Notes: generated by a model not told the origin, from the sequence alone. DNA of 64,000 nucleotides from Curtobacterium poinsettiae (GCF_025677645.1 NZ_CP106879.1:310001-374000), one strand, 5' to 3'. Shown: positions 18,891 through 33,048, counted from the first letter of the stretch. Made by a program: numbers and translations.

Positions 18891-20558
18891 TCACGCGACG
18901 ACGCGCAGGATCTCGTCAACGCTCGTCATGCCGAGCTTGACCTTCTCGAAGCCGTCCTGGCGGAGCGTGAGCATGCCCTGTTGCTGGGCGACGCGGCTGA
19001 TCTCCGCGCTCGAGGCACGACCGACGGCGAGCCGCTCGATCTCTTCGGTGACGGTCATGACCTCGTGCAGGGCGATGCGGCCGCGGTACCCGGTGTTCAA
19101 GCACACCGCGCAGCCGACCGGGGCGAAGAACGCAGGCATCTCGTCGCCGGGGCGCAGGAACCCGAGCGCCTGGAGCTGCTCGATCTCGTACACGGCGGGC
19201 GCCTTGCACCGGTCGCACAGCCGGCGAGCGAGTCGCTGGGCGACGACGGAGTCGAGGGCGGACCCGACCAGGAACGGCTCGATGTCCATCTCGGTCAGGC
19301 GGGTCACGGCCGACGGGGCGTCGTTGGTGTGCAGGGTGGAGAGCACGAGGTGCCCGGTGAGCGACGCCTCGATCGCGATCTGGGCGGTCTCGTGGTCGCG
19401 GATCTCACCCAGCAGCACGACGTCGGGGTCGGAGCGGAGGATCGAGCGGAGCGCGGACGCGAACGTCAGGCCGGCCTTCGGGTTGACCTGCACCTGGTTG
19501 ATCCCGGCCATCCGGTACTCGACCGGGTCCTCCACCGTGATGACGTTGATCTCGGGCTTCGCCACGGCGTTGAGGGTCGTGTACAGCGTCGTCGACTTGC
19601 CCGAACCGGTGGGACCGGTGACCAGGATCATGCCGTACGGCTTCGAGTAGGACCGCTGGTAGGCCTGGAAGTTCTGCTCGAGGAGGTTGAGGTCCTTGAG
19701 GGTCAGCGAGGTGTTCGTGTTGTCGAGGATCCGCATGACGACCTTCTCGCCCCACACGGTGGGCAGCGTCGCGACGCGGAGGTCGATCTGCCGGCCGCCG
19801 TGCCGCACGGACATGCGGCCGTCCTGCGGCTTGCGACGCTCGGCGATGTCGATGTCGCTCATGATCTTCAGGCGGCTGATCACGCCGTTCTGGATGTTCT
19901 TCGGCGCCGGCGCCATCTCGTGCAGCACACCGTCGATGCGGTACCGGATCCGGACCTCGTGCTCGCCGGGCTCGATGTGGATGTCGGACGCGTGGTCCTG
20001 GATGGCCTGGGACACGAGCAGGTTCACGAAGCGGACGATCGGGACGTCGTCGAGGGCACCGTCGGCGATGTCGACCTGCGCGTTCGAGGTCGTCGACGCT
20101 TCTTCTTCGAGCGACGACGTCAGGTCGTTCAGCTCGTCGTCGGCGCGCAGGTACCGGTCGAGGGCAGCGACGAGGTCACGCTCCTCGACCTGCAGCGGCT
20201 TGATCGCCCGGCCGGACGCCGTCCGGGCGTCGTCGATGGCGAGCACGTTCGTGGGGTTCACCATCGCGAGGATGAGCAGGTCGCCCTCGAACCCGACGCC
20301 GAGTACACCGTGGCGCCGGCACAGCGCCGCCGGCAGGATCGACACCGCGGTGCCGTCGACGGGGTAGTCGCTCAGCGGAACGGTGCGTGAGTTGTTCGAC
20401 GCGGCCCGGGCGGTGATGAACTGGGCCTCGCTCACGACGCCCTGGTCGACCAGGCCGCGGATGGCGCGCTCGTCGAGGTCCTCGTCACCCGTCATCGCAT
20501 CGAGGTGCTCGATGGGCAGGGCGCCGTTCAGGATGAGGATCTCGGACAGGGTCGCCAT
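18891..20558 (-). CDS. pilB: Pilus extension ATPase PilB
   Basis: A 555-residue assembly ATPase. An MshEN/T2SE-N domain (about residues 1-130) is followed by the ATPase core with GPTGSGKS at 315-322, VTVEDPVEYRM, LGEIRDHETAQIA, and the tetracysteine zinc site (CDRC ... CAVC) near 450-490. MshEN domains bind cyclic di-GMP in several homologues; whether this one does is not known. The start is ATG 20558 with AAGGAGG upstream. It is the first gene of the pilus locus. A leader of up to about 180 nt contains a 7-bp hairpin (20609-20629). Confidence 0.95.
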   Translation of the reverse strand: MATLSEILILNGALPIEHLDAMTGDEDLDERAIRGLVDQGVVSEAQFITARAASNNSRTVPLSDYPVDGTAVSILPAALCRRHGVLGVGFEGDLLILAMVNPTNVLAIDDARTASGRAIKPLQVEERDLVAALDRYLRADDELNDLTSSLEEEASTTSNAQVDIADGALDDVPIVRFVNLLVSQAIQDHASDIHIEPGEHEVRIRYRIDGVLHEMAPAPKNIQNGVISRLKIMSDIDIAERRKPQDGRMSVRHGGRQIDLRVATLPTVWGEKVVMRILDNTNTSLTLKDLNLLEQNFQAYQRSYSKPYGMILVTGPTGSGKSTTLYTTLNAVAKPEINVITVEDPVEYRMAGINQVQVNPKAGLTFASALRSILRSDPDVVLLGEIRDHETAQIAIEASLTGHLVLSTLHTNDAPSAVTRLTEMDIEPFLVGSALDSVVAQRLARRLCDRCKAPAVYEIEQLQALGFLRPGDEMPAFFAPVGCAVCLNTGYRGRIALHEVMTVTEEIERLAVGRASSAEISRVAQQQGMLTLRQDGFEKVKLGMTSVDEILRVVA

Positions 20559-20736
20559 GAGTCCCGTGCCTCCTTGGACTCGCGCACGGCGAGACGTCGT
20601 CGGGTGATGCGCCACCAGGGATGTGGCGCCCGACCACGCTACTTCTGGGGCCCTCGCCGACCGCAGTCCCAGAAAGAGGGGGCGGAGGGGGTCCTGCTGC
20701 ACCCAGAACTGGGGTCCACGACCCGTTCGGCCCCGG

Positions 20737-21766
20737 TCAGAGGGACACCGAGGCCGTGACGTGGACCTCGCTCCGGACGAACCCGAGCCGCTCGTAGATC
20801 CGGACCGCACCGCTCGGGTTCTCGGTGTCGACGTCCAGCACCGCCGCCGACAGCCCGTCCGCTCGCATCGCCGCGAGTGCAGCGCCGAGCACGAGCGGCG
20901 CCAACCCGCGGCCACGCGCAGAACGGGTGACGCCCACCCAGTGCACGTACCCGAACGGCCGTCCGCGTGCGGCGAACCCGTCCGGATCGACCTCGACGAC
21001 GGCGAAGGCGAGCACGTTGCCCAGGGGATCGACCACGACTCGGGACAGGTCGAGCCGACTCTTCGGTGCGGTGAGGAAGCCCCGCCAGTCGGACGCGACC
21101 ATCGGCTGCGAGCCCCAGTGGTCGCGGAATGCGTCGTTCTTGGCAGCCCGCATCGGCTCGATGTCGTCCGCGGCCGCTGGACGCAGGACCAGACCGTCGG
21201 GGAACGCGGACGTCGGGGGGGCCGTCGACGGCATGGTCGGCGAAGACGAGCTCCATCTCGACCCAGTGCCGGACCGGCCGGAACCCGAGCCGCTCGGCGA
21301 GGGCGAGGACGGGAGCACCGGAGCGACCACCGACGTCGAGGGTCGCGGGGAGGTCGATGTCAAGCGCGGCGAGCCGTTGCTGCGCTCGGCCGACCTGCCA
21401 CGCGAGGACCCGGCGCCCGACACCACGGCTCCGGTACCGGGGGTGGACCGCACCGCCGAGCACCGCCCGCGCCGCGGTGACCCGGGAAGGGACGTCGATG
21501 ACGATGCCGTAGGCCTGCACATGTCCATCAGGATCGACGCCCACGACCGTGTCCCGATCGACGACGAGCCCTTCGGTGGACAACGAGCGGTCGAGGTCCG
21601 CTGTGGAGGGACGGGCACGAGGATCGTCGAGGGCGGCGGCAGCGACCGCGACCGCGTGCATGCCCACCAGGTCGTCACGCGATCCCGGACGGAAGACGAT
21701 GCCGCCCACGGGTGACGGCAGCTCGAGCCGGGGCGGGGCGGGGATCCGTTCGCGCAGCGTCGCCAT
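20737..21766 (-). pseudogene. Tandem GNAT acetyltransferase split by a +1 frameshift
   Basis: Two GNAT domains, arranged as in mycothiol-synthase-like tandem acetyltransferases, lie in different frames. The N-terminal half (start ATG 21766, MATLRERIPAPPRL) reads to about 21215 and contains VHPRYRSRGVGRRVL. The C-terminal half reads in the next frame to the stop at 20737 and contains GVTRSARGRGLAPLVLGAAL and RIYERLGFVRS. The shift falls at a run of seven G (21215-21221); six would restore one ORF of about 342 residues. The cause is either a sequencing error or a recent or phase-variable mutation. The codon pattern on both sides looks normal, so the gene was active until recently or still is. 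Confidence 0.8.
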
Positions 21767-21851
21767 CACACCACCCTGCCACGCGGGCCGGACAGCGCGG
21801 CACCGCGGAATCCCTCTCGACGCGCGCCCCCACCCGGGCACATGATGAGAC

Positions 21852-22247
21852 ATGGACATCACGAGCGTGACCGTGGGGTTGCCCGTCAGCGACATCGAGG
21901 CGTCCTGCCTCTGGTACGGCGCGGTCTTCGAGCGCACCGAGCCGGACCTCGAGCCCGAGGACGGCGTCGCCGAGTACGAGGTCGGCGGCATCTGGATCCA
22001 GCTCTACGTCGACGAACAGGCCGAGGAGAACCCGGTCAGCGTCCGCTTCGGCGTCGACGACGTCGCCGCTCAGCACGCACGCATCGGCGCGCTCGGCATC
22101 GACATCGGCCCCGTCGAGTGCGTCGACGGTGCGGTCGACTGGTTCGACGTCCGCGACCCGGACGGCAACGTGCTGAGCCTGTTCTCGCTGGTCGACGAGA
22201 CCGGTCGCGGTTCCGGCCGCGACAACGGCGCGGGCCGCGCGCTCTAG
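21852..22247 (+). CDS. VOC (glyoxalase-fold) protein
   Basis: A 131-residue vicinal-oxygen-chelate fold protein: ITSVTVGLPVSDIEASCLWYGAVF at the N-terminus and WFDVRDPDGNVLSLFS near the C-terminus are typical of the glyoxalase/bleomycin-resistance superfamily. The substrate cannot be predicted. A CATGAT box ends five bases before the ATG, consistent with a leaderless or very short leader. It is convergent with rpoC and ends about 75 bp before the rpoC terminator. Confidence 0.85.
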   Translation: MDITSVTVGLPVSDIEASCLWYGAVFERTEPDLEPEDGVAEYEVGGIWIQLYVDEQAEENPVSVRFGVDDVAAQHARIGALGIDIGPVECVDGAVDWFDVRDPDGNVLSLFSLVDETGRGSGRDNGAGRAL

Positions 22248-22261
22248 CCGCGACCCCACGG

Positions 22262-22305
22262 CGGACGGGAGGCCCGTGGCGGCCCCGCACCGCGCCTCCA
22301 GGCCG
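22262..22305. repeat. GGGAGGC/GCCTCC dyad
   Basis: CGGACGGGAGGCCCG (22262-22276) and CGCGCCTCCAGGCCG (22291-22305) form an imperfect dyad in the convergent gap between the VOC gene and rpoC. The right arm shares GCACCGCGCCTCC with a segment inside lysE at 55190-55202. Confidence 0.55.
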
Positions 22306-22324
22306 TCACGTGGTGACGACACGA

Positions 22325-22360
22325 CGAAGGCCCCGTCTCCTTGCGGAGACGGGGCCTTCG
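22325..22360. terminator. Strong terminator of rpoC (bidirectional)
   Basis: A perfect 16-bp stem (22325-22340 with 22345-22360) and a TTGC loop lie 17 nt past the rpoC stop codon. The dyad can also stop transcription arriving from the plus-strand VOC gene. Confidence 0.92.
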
Positions 22361-22376
22361 CGGGATCACATCAGGC

Positions 22377-26258
<3,882 letters not shown>

Positions 26259-26302
26259 TGTTCTTCTCTCTTGCTGATTCAGGCTTCGATGTACGGGCGG
26301 GA

Positions 26303-29300
26303 TCAGATGTCGTCGACGGAGGACGACTCGAACCGCGAGGAGATGTTGATGCCCAGCTCCTCCGCAGCGCGGAAGACCTCGTCATCGTTGTCGCGCAGGC
26401 TGACCGCCTGGCCGTCGGCCGAGAGGACCTCGACGTTCAGGCAGAGCGACTGCATCTCCTTCATGAGGACCTTGAAGGACTCGGGGATGCCGGGTTCCTG
26501 GATGTTCTCGCCCTTGACGATCGCCTCGTAGACCTTCACGCGGCCGAGGATGTCGTCGGACTTGATCGTCAGGAGCTCCTGGAGGGCGTAGGCGGCGCCG
26601 TACGCTTCGAGCGCCCACACCTCCATCTCACCGAATCGCTGTCCACCGAACTGCGCCTTACCACCCAGCGGCTGCTGCGTGATCATCGAGTACGGACCGG
26701 TCGAACGCGCGTGGATCTTGTCGTCGACCAGGTGGTGCAGCTTGAGGATGTACATGTAGCCGACCGAGACGGGCTCCGGGAACGGCTCGCCGGAGCGGCC
26801 GTCGAAGAGCTGCGCCTTGCCGGACGAGCCGATCAGGCGCTCGCCGTCGCGGTTCGGGAGGGTCGAGTCGAGGAGGCCCTCGATCTCGCGCTCGTACGCA
26901 CCGTCGAACACCGGGGTGGCGACCTTGGTGCCGGGCTCGGCGCTGCGGGCCGCCTCGGGGAGGGCGGAAGCCCACTCCTGGATGCCCTCGACGTTCCAGC
27001 CCTGCTTGGCGAGCCACCCGAGGTGGATCTCGAGCACCTGGCCGAAGTTCATGCGGCCGGGGACGCCGAGCGGGTTGAGGACGATGTCGACGGGGGTGCC
27101 GTCGGCGAGGAACGGCATGTCCTCGACCGGGAGGATGGTCGAGATGACGCCCTTGTTGCCGTGACGACCGGCGAGCTTGTCACCCGCGGTGATCTTGCGC
27201 TTCTGGGCGATGTAGACGACCACGCGCTGGTTGACACCAGAGCCGAGTTCGTCGTCACCGTCCTGCGAGTCGAACACCTTGACGCCGATGATCGTGCCCT
27301 CTTCACCGTGGGGCACCTTGAGCGAGGTGTCGCGGACTTCGCGCGACTTCTCGTTGAAGATGGCACGGAGCAGACGCTCCTCGGCGCTCAGCTCGGTCTC
27401 GCCCTTCGGCGTGACCTTGCCGACGAGGATGTCGCCGGGGCGGACCTCGGCACCGATGCGGATGATGCCGCGCTCGTCGAGGTCGGCCAGCAGGTCCGGG
27501 CTGACGTTGGGGAGGTCACGGGTGATCTCCTCCTTGCCGAGCTTGGTGTCGCGGGCGTCGACCTCGTACTCCTCGATGTGGATCGAGGAGAGCGTGTCGT
27601 CCTTGATGAGGTTCTGCGACAGGATCATCGCGTCCTCGTAGTTGTAGCCCTCCCACGGCATGAACGCGACGAGGAGGTTCTTGCCGAGCGCGAGCTCGCC
27701 GTTCTCCGTCGCGGGACCGTCGGCGATGACCTCGCCCTGCTCCACGCGCTCGCCTGCGGAGACGATGACGCGGTGGTTGTAGCTCGTGCCCTGGTTGGAG
27801 CGGTCGAACTTGCGCAGGTAGTAGGTCTGCGTGCCGCCCTCGTCGAGCTGCAGGGTGACGGCGTCGGCCGAGACCTCGGAGACGACACCGGCCTTGTCGG
27901 CGGTGACGACGTCGCCGGCGTCGATGGCCGTGTAGCCCTCCATGCCGGTGCCGACGAGCGGCGACTCGGAACGGAGCAGCGGGACGGCCTGACGCTGCAT
28001 GTTCGCACCCATGAGGGCGCGGTTCGCGTCGTCGTGCTCGAGGAACGGGATGAGCGACGTCGCGACCGACACCATCTGGCGCGGGGAGACGTCCATGTAG
28101 TCGACCTCGTCCTTGGCGACGAGTTCGACCTCGCCACCCTTCTTGCGGACGAGCACCTTGTCGTCGGCGAAGTGGAAGTCGTTCGTCAGCGGGGCGTTGG
28201 CCTGCGCGACGACGAAGTCGTCCTCTTCCGAAGCGGTGAGGTAGTCGATGGTCTTCGTGACCTCGCCGTTGACGACGCGACGGTACGGGGTCTCGATGAA
28301 GCCGAAGGAGTTGATTCGACCGAACGACGCGAGCGAACCGATCAGGCCGATGTTCGGGCCTTCCGGGGTCTCGATCGGGCACATGCGGCCGTAGTGCGAC
28401 GGGTGGACGTCACGGACCTCGACGCCGGCACGCTCACGGGACAGACCACCCGGGCCGAGGGCCGAGAGACGACGCTTGTGCGTCAGACCCGCGAGCGGGT
28501 TGTTCTGGTCCATGAACTGCGACAGCTGGGACGTTCCGAAGAACTCCTTGATCGCGGCGACGACCGGGCGCACGTTGATGAGCGTCTGGGGCGTGATCGC
28601 CTCGATGTCCTGAGTGGTCATGCGCTCGCGGACGACGCGCTCCATCCGGGACAGACCCGTGCGGACCTGGTTCTGGATGAGCTCGCCGACGGCGCGGATG
28701 CGACGGTTGCCGAAGTGGTCGATGTCGTCGACGTCGAGGCGCAGCTGCACCGGCTCGCCGTCACGGACGCCGTCGATCGTGGTGCGCTCAGCGTGCAGCG
28801 ACACCAGGTACTTGATCGTCGCGACGATGTCCTTGACGGTGAGCACCGAGTCGGACAGCGGGGCGTCCATGCCGAGCTTGCGGTTGACCTTGTAGCGGCC
28901 GACCTTCGCCAGGTCGTAGCGCTTCGGGTTGAAGTAGAAGTTGTCGAGGAGCGCACGCGCGGCCTCGGCAGCGACCTGCTCGCCCGGACGGAGCTTGCGG
29001 TAGATGTCCTTGAGCGCCTCTTCCTTCGTGAGGACGGCGTCCTTCTCGAGGGTCGACTCGATCGACGCGAAGCCCTGGAACTCGTCCATGATCTCTTCGC
29101 TCGTCAGGCCGAGGGCCTTGAGGAAGACGGTCACGGACTGCTTGCGCTTGCGGTCGATGCGCACGCCCACCTGGTCGCGCTTGTCGATCTCGAACTCGAG
29201 CCAGGCACCACGCGACGGGATGATCCGCGCCGAGTAGATGTCCTTGTCGGAGGTCTTCTCCTGCTGGCGCTCGAAGTACACGCCGGGCGAACGGACGAGC

Positions 29301-29791
29301 TGCGACACGACGACGCGCTCGGTGCCGTTGATGATGAACGTGCCGCGTTCGGTCATGAGCGGGAAGTCGCCCATGAAGACCGTCTGCGTCTTGATCTCAC
29401 CCGTCATGTGGTTCATGAACTCGGCGTTGACGTACAGCGGAGCGGCGTAGGTCTTGCCGCGCTCCTTGCAGTCGTCGATCGAGTACTTCGGGTCTTCGAG
29501 CTCCGGCGCGGTGAACGAGAGCTGCATGGTCTCGCCGAGGTCCTCGATCGGGGAGATCTCCTCGAAGATCTCCTCGAGCCCCGAGTGCAGCGCGAGGTCG
29601 GTACGACCCTGCTCCTGCCCTTCGGCGAGGCGGGCCTTCCAGACGTCGTTGCCGACGAGCCAGTCGAAGCTCTCCGTCTGGAGTGCGAGCAGATCAGGAA
29701 CCGTGAGGGTGTCCGTGATCTTGGCGAACGAGAGTCGCGAGTGGTTGCGACCGTTCTTGGGGTTGGTGGATGCGTTGGGCGCAGCAGCCAA
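26303..29791 (-). CDS. rpoB: RNA polymerase beta subunit
   Basis: A 1162-residue subunit. The rifampicin-binding cluster (28440-28540) reads [20 protein letters not shown] and then RLSALGPGG, with the aspartate, histidine and serine whose changes give resistance elsewhere all in the sensitive state. The C-terminal region [24 protein letters not shown] is complete. The frame is open upstream, but the start is taken as TTG 29791 ([15 protein letters not shown]) because GGAGGT sits seven bases before it. It heads the rpoBC operon and has a leader of about 270 nt. Confidence 0.97.
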   Translation of the reverse strand: MAAAPNASTNPKNGRNHSRLSFAKITDTLTVPDLLALQTESFDWLVGNDVWKARLAEGQEQGRTDLALHSGLEEIFEEISPIEDLGETMQLSFTAPELEDPKYSIDDCKERGKTYAAPLYVNAEFMNHMTGEIKTQTVFMGDFPLMTERGTFIINGTERVVVSQLVRSPGVYFERQQEKTSDKDIYSARIIPSRGAWLEFEIDKRDQVGVRIDRKRKQSVTVFLKALGLTSEEIMDEFQGFASIESTLEKDAVLTKEEALKDIYRKLRPGEQVAAEAARALLDNFYFNPKRYDLAKVGRYKVNRKLGMDAPLSDSVLTVKDIVATIKYLVSLHAERTTIDGVRDGEPVQLRLDVDDIDHFGNRRIRAVGELIQNQVRTGLSRMERVVRERMTTQDIEAITPQTLINVRPVVAAIKEFFGTSQLSQFMDQNNPLAGLTHKRRLSALGPGGLSRERAGVEVRDVHPSHYGRMCPIETPEGPNIGLIGSLASFGRINSFGFIETPYRRVVNGEVTKTIDYLTASEEDDFVVAQANAPLTNDFHFADDKVLVRKKGGEVELVAKDEVDYMDVSPRQMVSVATSLIPFLEHDDANRALMGANMQRQAVPLLRSESPLVGTGMEGYTAIDAGDVVTADKAGVVSEVSADAVTLQLDEGGTQTYYLRKFDRSNQGTSYNHRVIVSAGERVEQGEVIADGPATENGELALGKNLLVAFMPWEGYNYEDAMILSQNLIKDDTLSSIHIEEYEVDARDTKLGKEEITRDLPNVSPDLLADLDERGIIRIGAEVRPGDILVGKVTPKGETELSAEERLLRAIFNEKSREVRDTSLKVPHGEEGTIIGVKVFDSQDGDDELGSGVNQRVVVYIAQKRKITAGDKLAGRHGNKGVISTILPVEDMPFLADGTPVDIVLNPLGVPGRMNFGQVLEIHLGWLAKQGWNVEGIQEWASALPEAARSAEPGTKVATPVFDGAYEREIEGLLDSTLPNRDGERLIGSSGKAQLFDGRSGEPFPEPVSVGYMYILKLHHLVDDKIHARSTGPYSMITQQPLGGKAQFGGQRFGEMEVWALEAYGAAYALQELLTIKSDDILGRVKVYEAIVKGENIQEPGIPESFKVLMKEMQSLCLNVEVLSADGQAVSLRDNDDEVFRAAEELGINISSRFESSSVDDI

Positions 29792-30064
29792 GGGTGTGAC
29801 CTCCGGTAGGCCCCGTCGGGCCGACACTGACGAGCAGTGTGTAGGTGAGTGGATTGATCGCTCGGCGAACCCTGAGATGCAAGCCCTGCGACCACGCCGA
29901 CGCGTGCCTGACGCGGAACGTCGGTGCACGTGTGGGATGATCTCCGTGAGCGGTACCCGCCGCCATATACGGGTCCGGCTGCACCAGGGCGAGATGAGTT
30001 TCTGTCTCAGAACTCTGCGTCGACCGCAATATGACGACACGGATGCCAGGGAGCGCGAACTGTC

Positions 30065-30094
30065 ATCATAGTTCGCTCCGTGGCGCGCTGTCCA
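30065..30094 (-). promoter_or_regulatory. Promoter of rpoB-rpoC
   Basis: On the minus strand TGGACA (30094-30089) and TATGAT (30070-30065) are separated by 18 bp. They predict a start near 30058 and therefore a non-coding leader covering roughly 29792-30058. No conserved riboswitch or ribosomal leader motif was recognised in this leader. The rest of the gap up to 30192 holds only a 7-bp dyad (30121-30144). Confidence 0.6.
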
Positions 30095-30192
30095 GTCCCG
30101 GCTTGACCGGATTCGGCAGTGGCGTGTATAAGCCGCCACACGCCGCTTCCATTCCCGCGGTCAGCAGGGTTCCGGATCAGCGGAGCCCCCGA

Positions 30193-30828
30193 TCAGCCGA
30201 GGCGCTCGCGCTCGCCGTGATCCGCGCCTCCCGGCCCGCCCGGCAGTCCCGCCAGCGCACGGAACGCGTCCTCCGGGCGACGTGTGCGGACGAACGTGAC
30301 CCGGCCCCGGTCGTCGGTGAGCTCGATCCCGAGCCCGGGCGTGAGGATGAGCGCACGCTCGCCGCGACGGATCCGCAGGCCGACGCCACCGTAGGTGGCC
30401 GCGTCCGCCTCGACCAGACGGACGTCGGTGATCCGCCGGCGCGGGATGCGCCGCGGCGGGAGCGGACGGAAGTGCAGGGTCACGTGCCGCTCGGTGACGG
30501 TGAACCCGGCACGGGCGAGCAGGAGCAGCGACCCGAGGGCGACGGCGAGCAGGGCCGGCACCAGCAGGGCGACCTCCGGCGCGTCCCCGGGCCAGCCGAG
30601 CACGGCGGCGGACAGGCCGGCGCCACCGAGGAGCAGCGTCGTGCCGACGACCCGCATCCAGGTGGGCGCCGTATCGCGGTCGGCGTGGAACGGCAGGGCG
30701 GCGCGGGACGGATGGGCGGCGCGGGACGGCCGGGAGGCCCGGGCCGACCGGGTGGGTCGGGTTCCGGCCCGGCGGGTGTCCGGGTCGGCGAGGCGTGCGG
30801 TGGGCACGCTCATGGTGTCGGCGGTCAT
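30193..30828 (-). CDS. Membrane protein with bacterial PH-like domain
   Basis: This 211-residue protein starts at ATG 30828 with AGGAG nine bases upstream. A basic, proline-rich N-terminus (about 55 residues) is followed by two transmembrane helices (about 58-78 and 83-105). A C-terminal domain of about 90 residues (FTVTERHVTLHFRPLPPRRIP, then ITDVRLVEADAATYGGVGL) looks like the YdbS/PH-type fold used by many membrane-associated actinobacterial proteins. The C-terminal codons contain a copy of the 15-bp CCGCGCCTCCCGGCC repeat (30222-30236). The function is unknown. Confidence 0.75.
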   Translation of the reverse strand: MTADTMSVPTARLADPDTRRAGTRPTRSARASRPSRAAHPSRAALPFHADRDTAPTWMRVVGTTLLLGGAGLSAAVLGWPGDAPEVALLVPALLAVALGSLLLLARAGFTVTERHVTLHFRPLPPRRIPRRRITDVRLVEADAATYGGVGLRIRRGERALILTPGLGIELTDDRGRVTFVRTRRPEDAFRALAGLPGGPGGADHGERERLG

Positions 30829-31159
30829 GACGGAGGTCTCCTGCGGCGGATCAGCAGTGGTGCACTCGTCATCGGGTGCGGTGCGTTCGACGGCCAGCGC
30901 GCGCGGGTGACCGGAGGGGTGGCGCGCAGCAGCACGCCGACGACGCGCACGCTCGAGCGGTGGGGTCGCTCACGGGCACGTCGTGGTCACGGTGTCCGGG
31001 CGGACGCGTGGTGTGTGGGGCACACACGCATCGACGCTCTGGCGTCGTGACGACAGGCGTCAACGATACGCAACGAGTCTTGGCGTCCGCTGGTCGTCCA
31101 TGTGTACGCATTCACGTGTCCGCAGTGCGCCGCCTGGGGACGAGGGGTGCTGCCGACGG
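30829..31159. other. Intergenic region, no supported gene
   Basis: The 331 bp separate the PH-like membrane protein from the response regulator, both on the minus strand. Open frames here have no gene-like composition. Visible structure is limited to a 6-bp hairpin (31032-31047), the short palindrome GTCGTGACGAC next to it, and an imperfect dyad GTTGCGTATCGTTGAC (minus strand, about 31058-31073) that could be an operator for the 30193 gene. Confidence 0.5.
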
Positions 31160-31837
31160 TCAGCGCAGGACGCGGGCGACGGCCTCCGCGCGGGTCCGGA
31201 CCCCGAGCTTCGCGAACACCTGGTTCACGTACGACTTCACGGTGGGCACCGTCAGGAACAGCTCGGCGGCGATCTGCGGGTTCGTCCGGCCGTCCGCGAT
31301 CCGCTCGAGGACGTCCACCTCGCGCGGGGTGAGGTCCGGGAACCGCGCACCGAGCGGCGGACCGGGATCGGGTGACGCAGGCGGAGCGGAACCGGCACCG
31401 GCAGCGGCAGCGGCACCACCGGCGAGGCGCGCCACCAGCCGCGCCCCCACGGTCGCGTCGAAGGTCGACTGCCCGGCGGCCACCGCACGCACCGCGGTCG
31501 CGATCTCCGCCCGCCCGGCGTCCTTCGTCAGGTAGCCGCGGGCACCCGCCCGCAGCGCGGTGACGACAGAGTCGTCGTCGGCGTAGGTCGTCAGCACCAG
31601 GACCGCCACCCCGGGGTGCTCGGCGACGATCCGCGCGGTGGCGGTCGGTCCGTCGACACCCGGCATCCGCAGGTCCATCAGGACGACGTCGGGCGAGTGC
31701 AGGTCGACGGCGGCGATCGCCTCGGCACCGTCCGCCGACTGCCCGACGACCTGCAGGTCGGGCACGAGCGACAGCACCGTCACCAGGCCGTCGCGGACGA
31801 TGGCCTGGTCGTCGACCACGAGCACCCGGATGGTCAC
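31160..31837 (-). CDS. NarL/FixJ-family response regulator
   Basis: A 225-residue two-component regulator. The receiver domain has VDDQ, the phospho-acceptor aspartate at about residue 55 (VLMDLRMPG) and the conserved lysine in GYLTKDAG. An A/G/P-rich linker leads to a LuxR-type helix-turn-helix (DLTPREVDVLERIADGRTN, then FLTVPTVKSYVNQVF). The start is GTG 31837, overlapping the histidine-kinase stop by four bases (GTGA), so the pair is translationally coupled. The target genes are unknown; the adjacent membrane protein at 33045 is the likeliest functional partner. Confidence 0.92.
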   Translation of the reverse strand: MTIRVLVVDDQAIVRDGLVTVLSLVPDLQVVGQSADGAEAIAAVDLHSPDVVLMDLRMPGVDGPTATARIVAEHPGVAVLVLTTYADDDSVVTALRAGARGYLTKDAGRAEIATAVRAVAAGQSTFDATVGARLVARLAGGAAAAAGAGSAPPASPDPGPPLGARFPDLTPREVDVLERIADGRTNPQIAAELFLTVPTVKSYVNQVFAKLGVRTRAEAVARVLR

Positions 31838-33048
31838 GAGCGGTCGTCCTCGACGGCGACCGCAGCGTCCGCGGTGCCCGGATCGACCGGGTCGTCGACG
31901 GGCAGGTGCATGGCGACGACGAACTCGTCGTCGGAACGCTCGGCCTCCACCGTGGCCTCGCTGCCGAGTTCCGCGAACCGCTCGCGCATCCCGAGCACCC
32001 CCTGTCCACCGCTCGGCAGCGGGTTGGCCACGACGACGTCCACGGCGTCGCCGTCCCGGATCACGGACAGGGACACGGGGCGGCCGGGAGCGTGCCTGCG
32101 GGCGTTGCTGAGGGCCTCCCGGACGACCTGGACCACGGCGGCCCGGTGGGCCTCGTCGAGGACCGCGAGGGTCACGTCGCCCTGCACGACGACCTCGCCG
32201 CCGAACGAGCGGTGCGCGTCGAGCAGGGCCGTCAGGGCCGACGCGTGGTCGGCGGACGGACTGGAGGCACGGGTCGGCTCCGGCTGGCCGGGCTGCGGCT
32301 CGTCGCGGAGCGCGTGCACCGCACGCCGCGCCTCGGCCAGACCGTCCGCGGCCAGCGCGCGCGCTTCGCCGGCCCGGCGGGTGGCCTCGTCGACGCGGCC
32401 GGCCTCGAGCAGGGCCTGGACCGCGTCGAGCTGCAGGACCAGGCCGCCGAGCGAGTGGGCGAGGACGTCGTGGATGTCCCGGGACGCCCGTGACCGGTCG
32501 GCGAGGAGCCGTGCGCGCTGCTGCTGCCGCTCGGTCTCGCGGGCCTGCGCCGTCGTGATCCGGACCTGCCGACGGCTGAAGCCGGCGAGCACGCCGAGCA
32601 GGAGCCCGCCGCTCACGCCGAGGACGAACTGCACCGACGTCTGCTCGAGCGTCGCGGTGCCGGCCACCACCACGACGGCGGCGAGCGCGGCGACCGCCGC
32701 CGTCCACACCGGCAGGCGGAGGTCGGCGCCGAGGACGACGAGTCCGACGATCACCGGGACGACCAGGAGCGAGTCGGTCGGCACCACGGTGAGCGATCCG
32801 GCGGCGACCATCACACCGGCGGCGACGACCAGCACACGGGGTGTGCGTGCCCCTTCGCGGACGGCCCAGGCGCCGAGCGCCACGGCCCCGACGACCCAGA
32901 CCCACGCCGGGTGGTGGAGCAGGAGGCCGTTCCGGACGAACCAGAAGGCGACCACGGCGATCCCGACGGCGTTGAGCCCCCAGGAGAGCACCGAGCGGGA
33001 CCGGACCCCGGCTGGGTCGGTCCGGTCCGGGTCGGTCGGCAGGCTCAC
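31834..33048 (-). CDS. Sensor histidine kinase (HisKA_3 type)
   Basis: A 404-residue membrane kinase: about five to six transmembrane helices in residues 20-165, a short coiled coil (AQARETERQQQRARLL), then the HisKA_3 dimerisation helix with the phosphorylated histidine in SRDIHDVLAHSLGG. The HATPase domain follows (VREALSNARRHAPG and GQGVLGMRERFAELG). The sensor is purely membrane-embedded with no sizeable extracytoplasmic domain, a type often linked to envelope stress. The start is GTG 33048, overlapping the upstream gene by four bases. Confidence 0.92.
   Translation of the reverse strand: MSLPTDPDRTDPAGVRSRSVLSWGLNAVGIAVVAFWFVRNGLLLHHPAWVWVVGAVALGAWAVREGARTPRVLVVAAGVMVAAGSLTVVPTDSLLVVPVIVGLVVLGADLRLPVWTAAVAALAAVVVVAGTATLEQTSVQFVLGVSGGLLLGVLAGFSRRQVRITTAQARETERQQQRARLLADRSRASRDIHDVLAHSLGGLVLQLDAVQALLEAGRVDEATRRAGEARALAADGLAEARRAVHALRDEPQPGQPEPTRASSPSADHASALTALLDAHRSFGGEVVVQGDVTLAVLDEAHRAAVVQVVREALSNARRHAPGRPVSLSVIRDGDAVDVVVANPLPSGGQGVLGMRERFAELGSEATVEAERSDDEFVVAMHLPVDDPVDPGTADAAVAVEDDRS

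Noticed and set aside
30869..31111. 80-codon minus-strand frame in the 30829-31159 gap
   Set aside because: Cys/Arg/Thr-rich sequence without a start signal or recognised homology; not gene-like.
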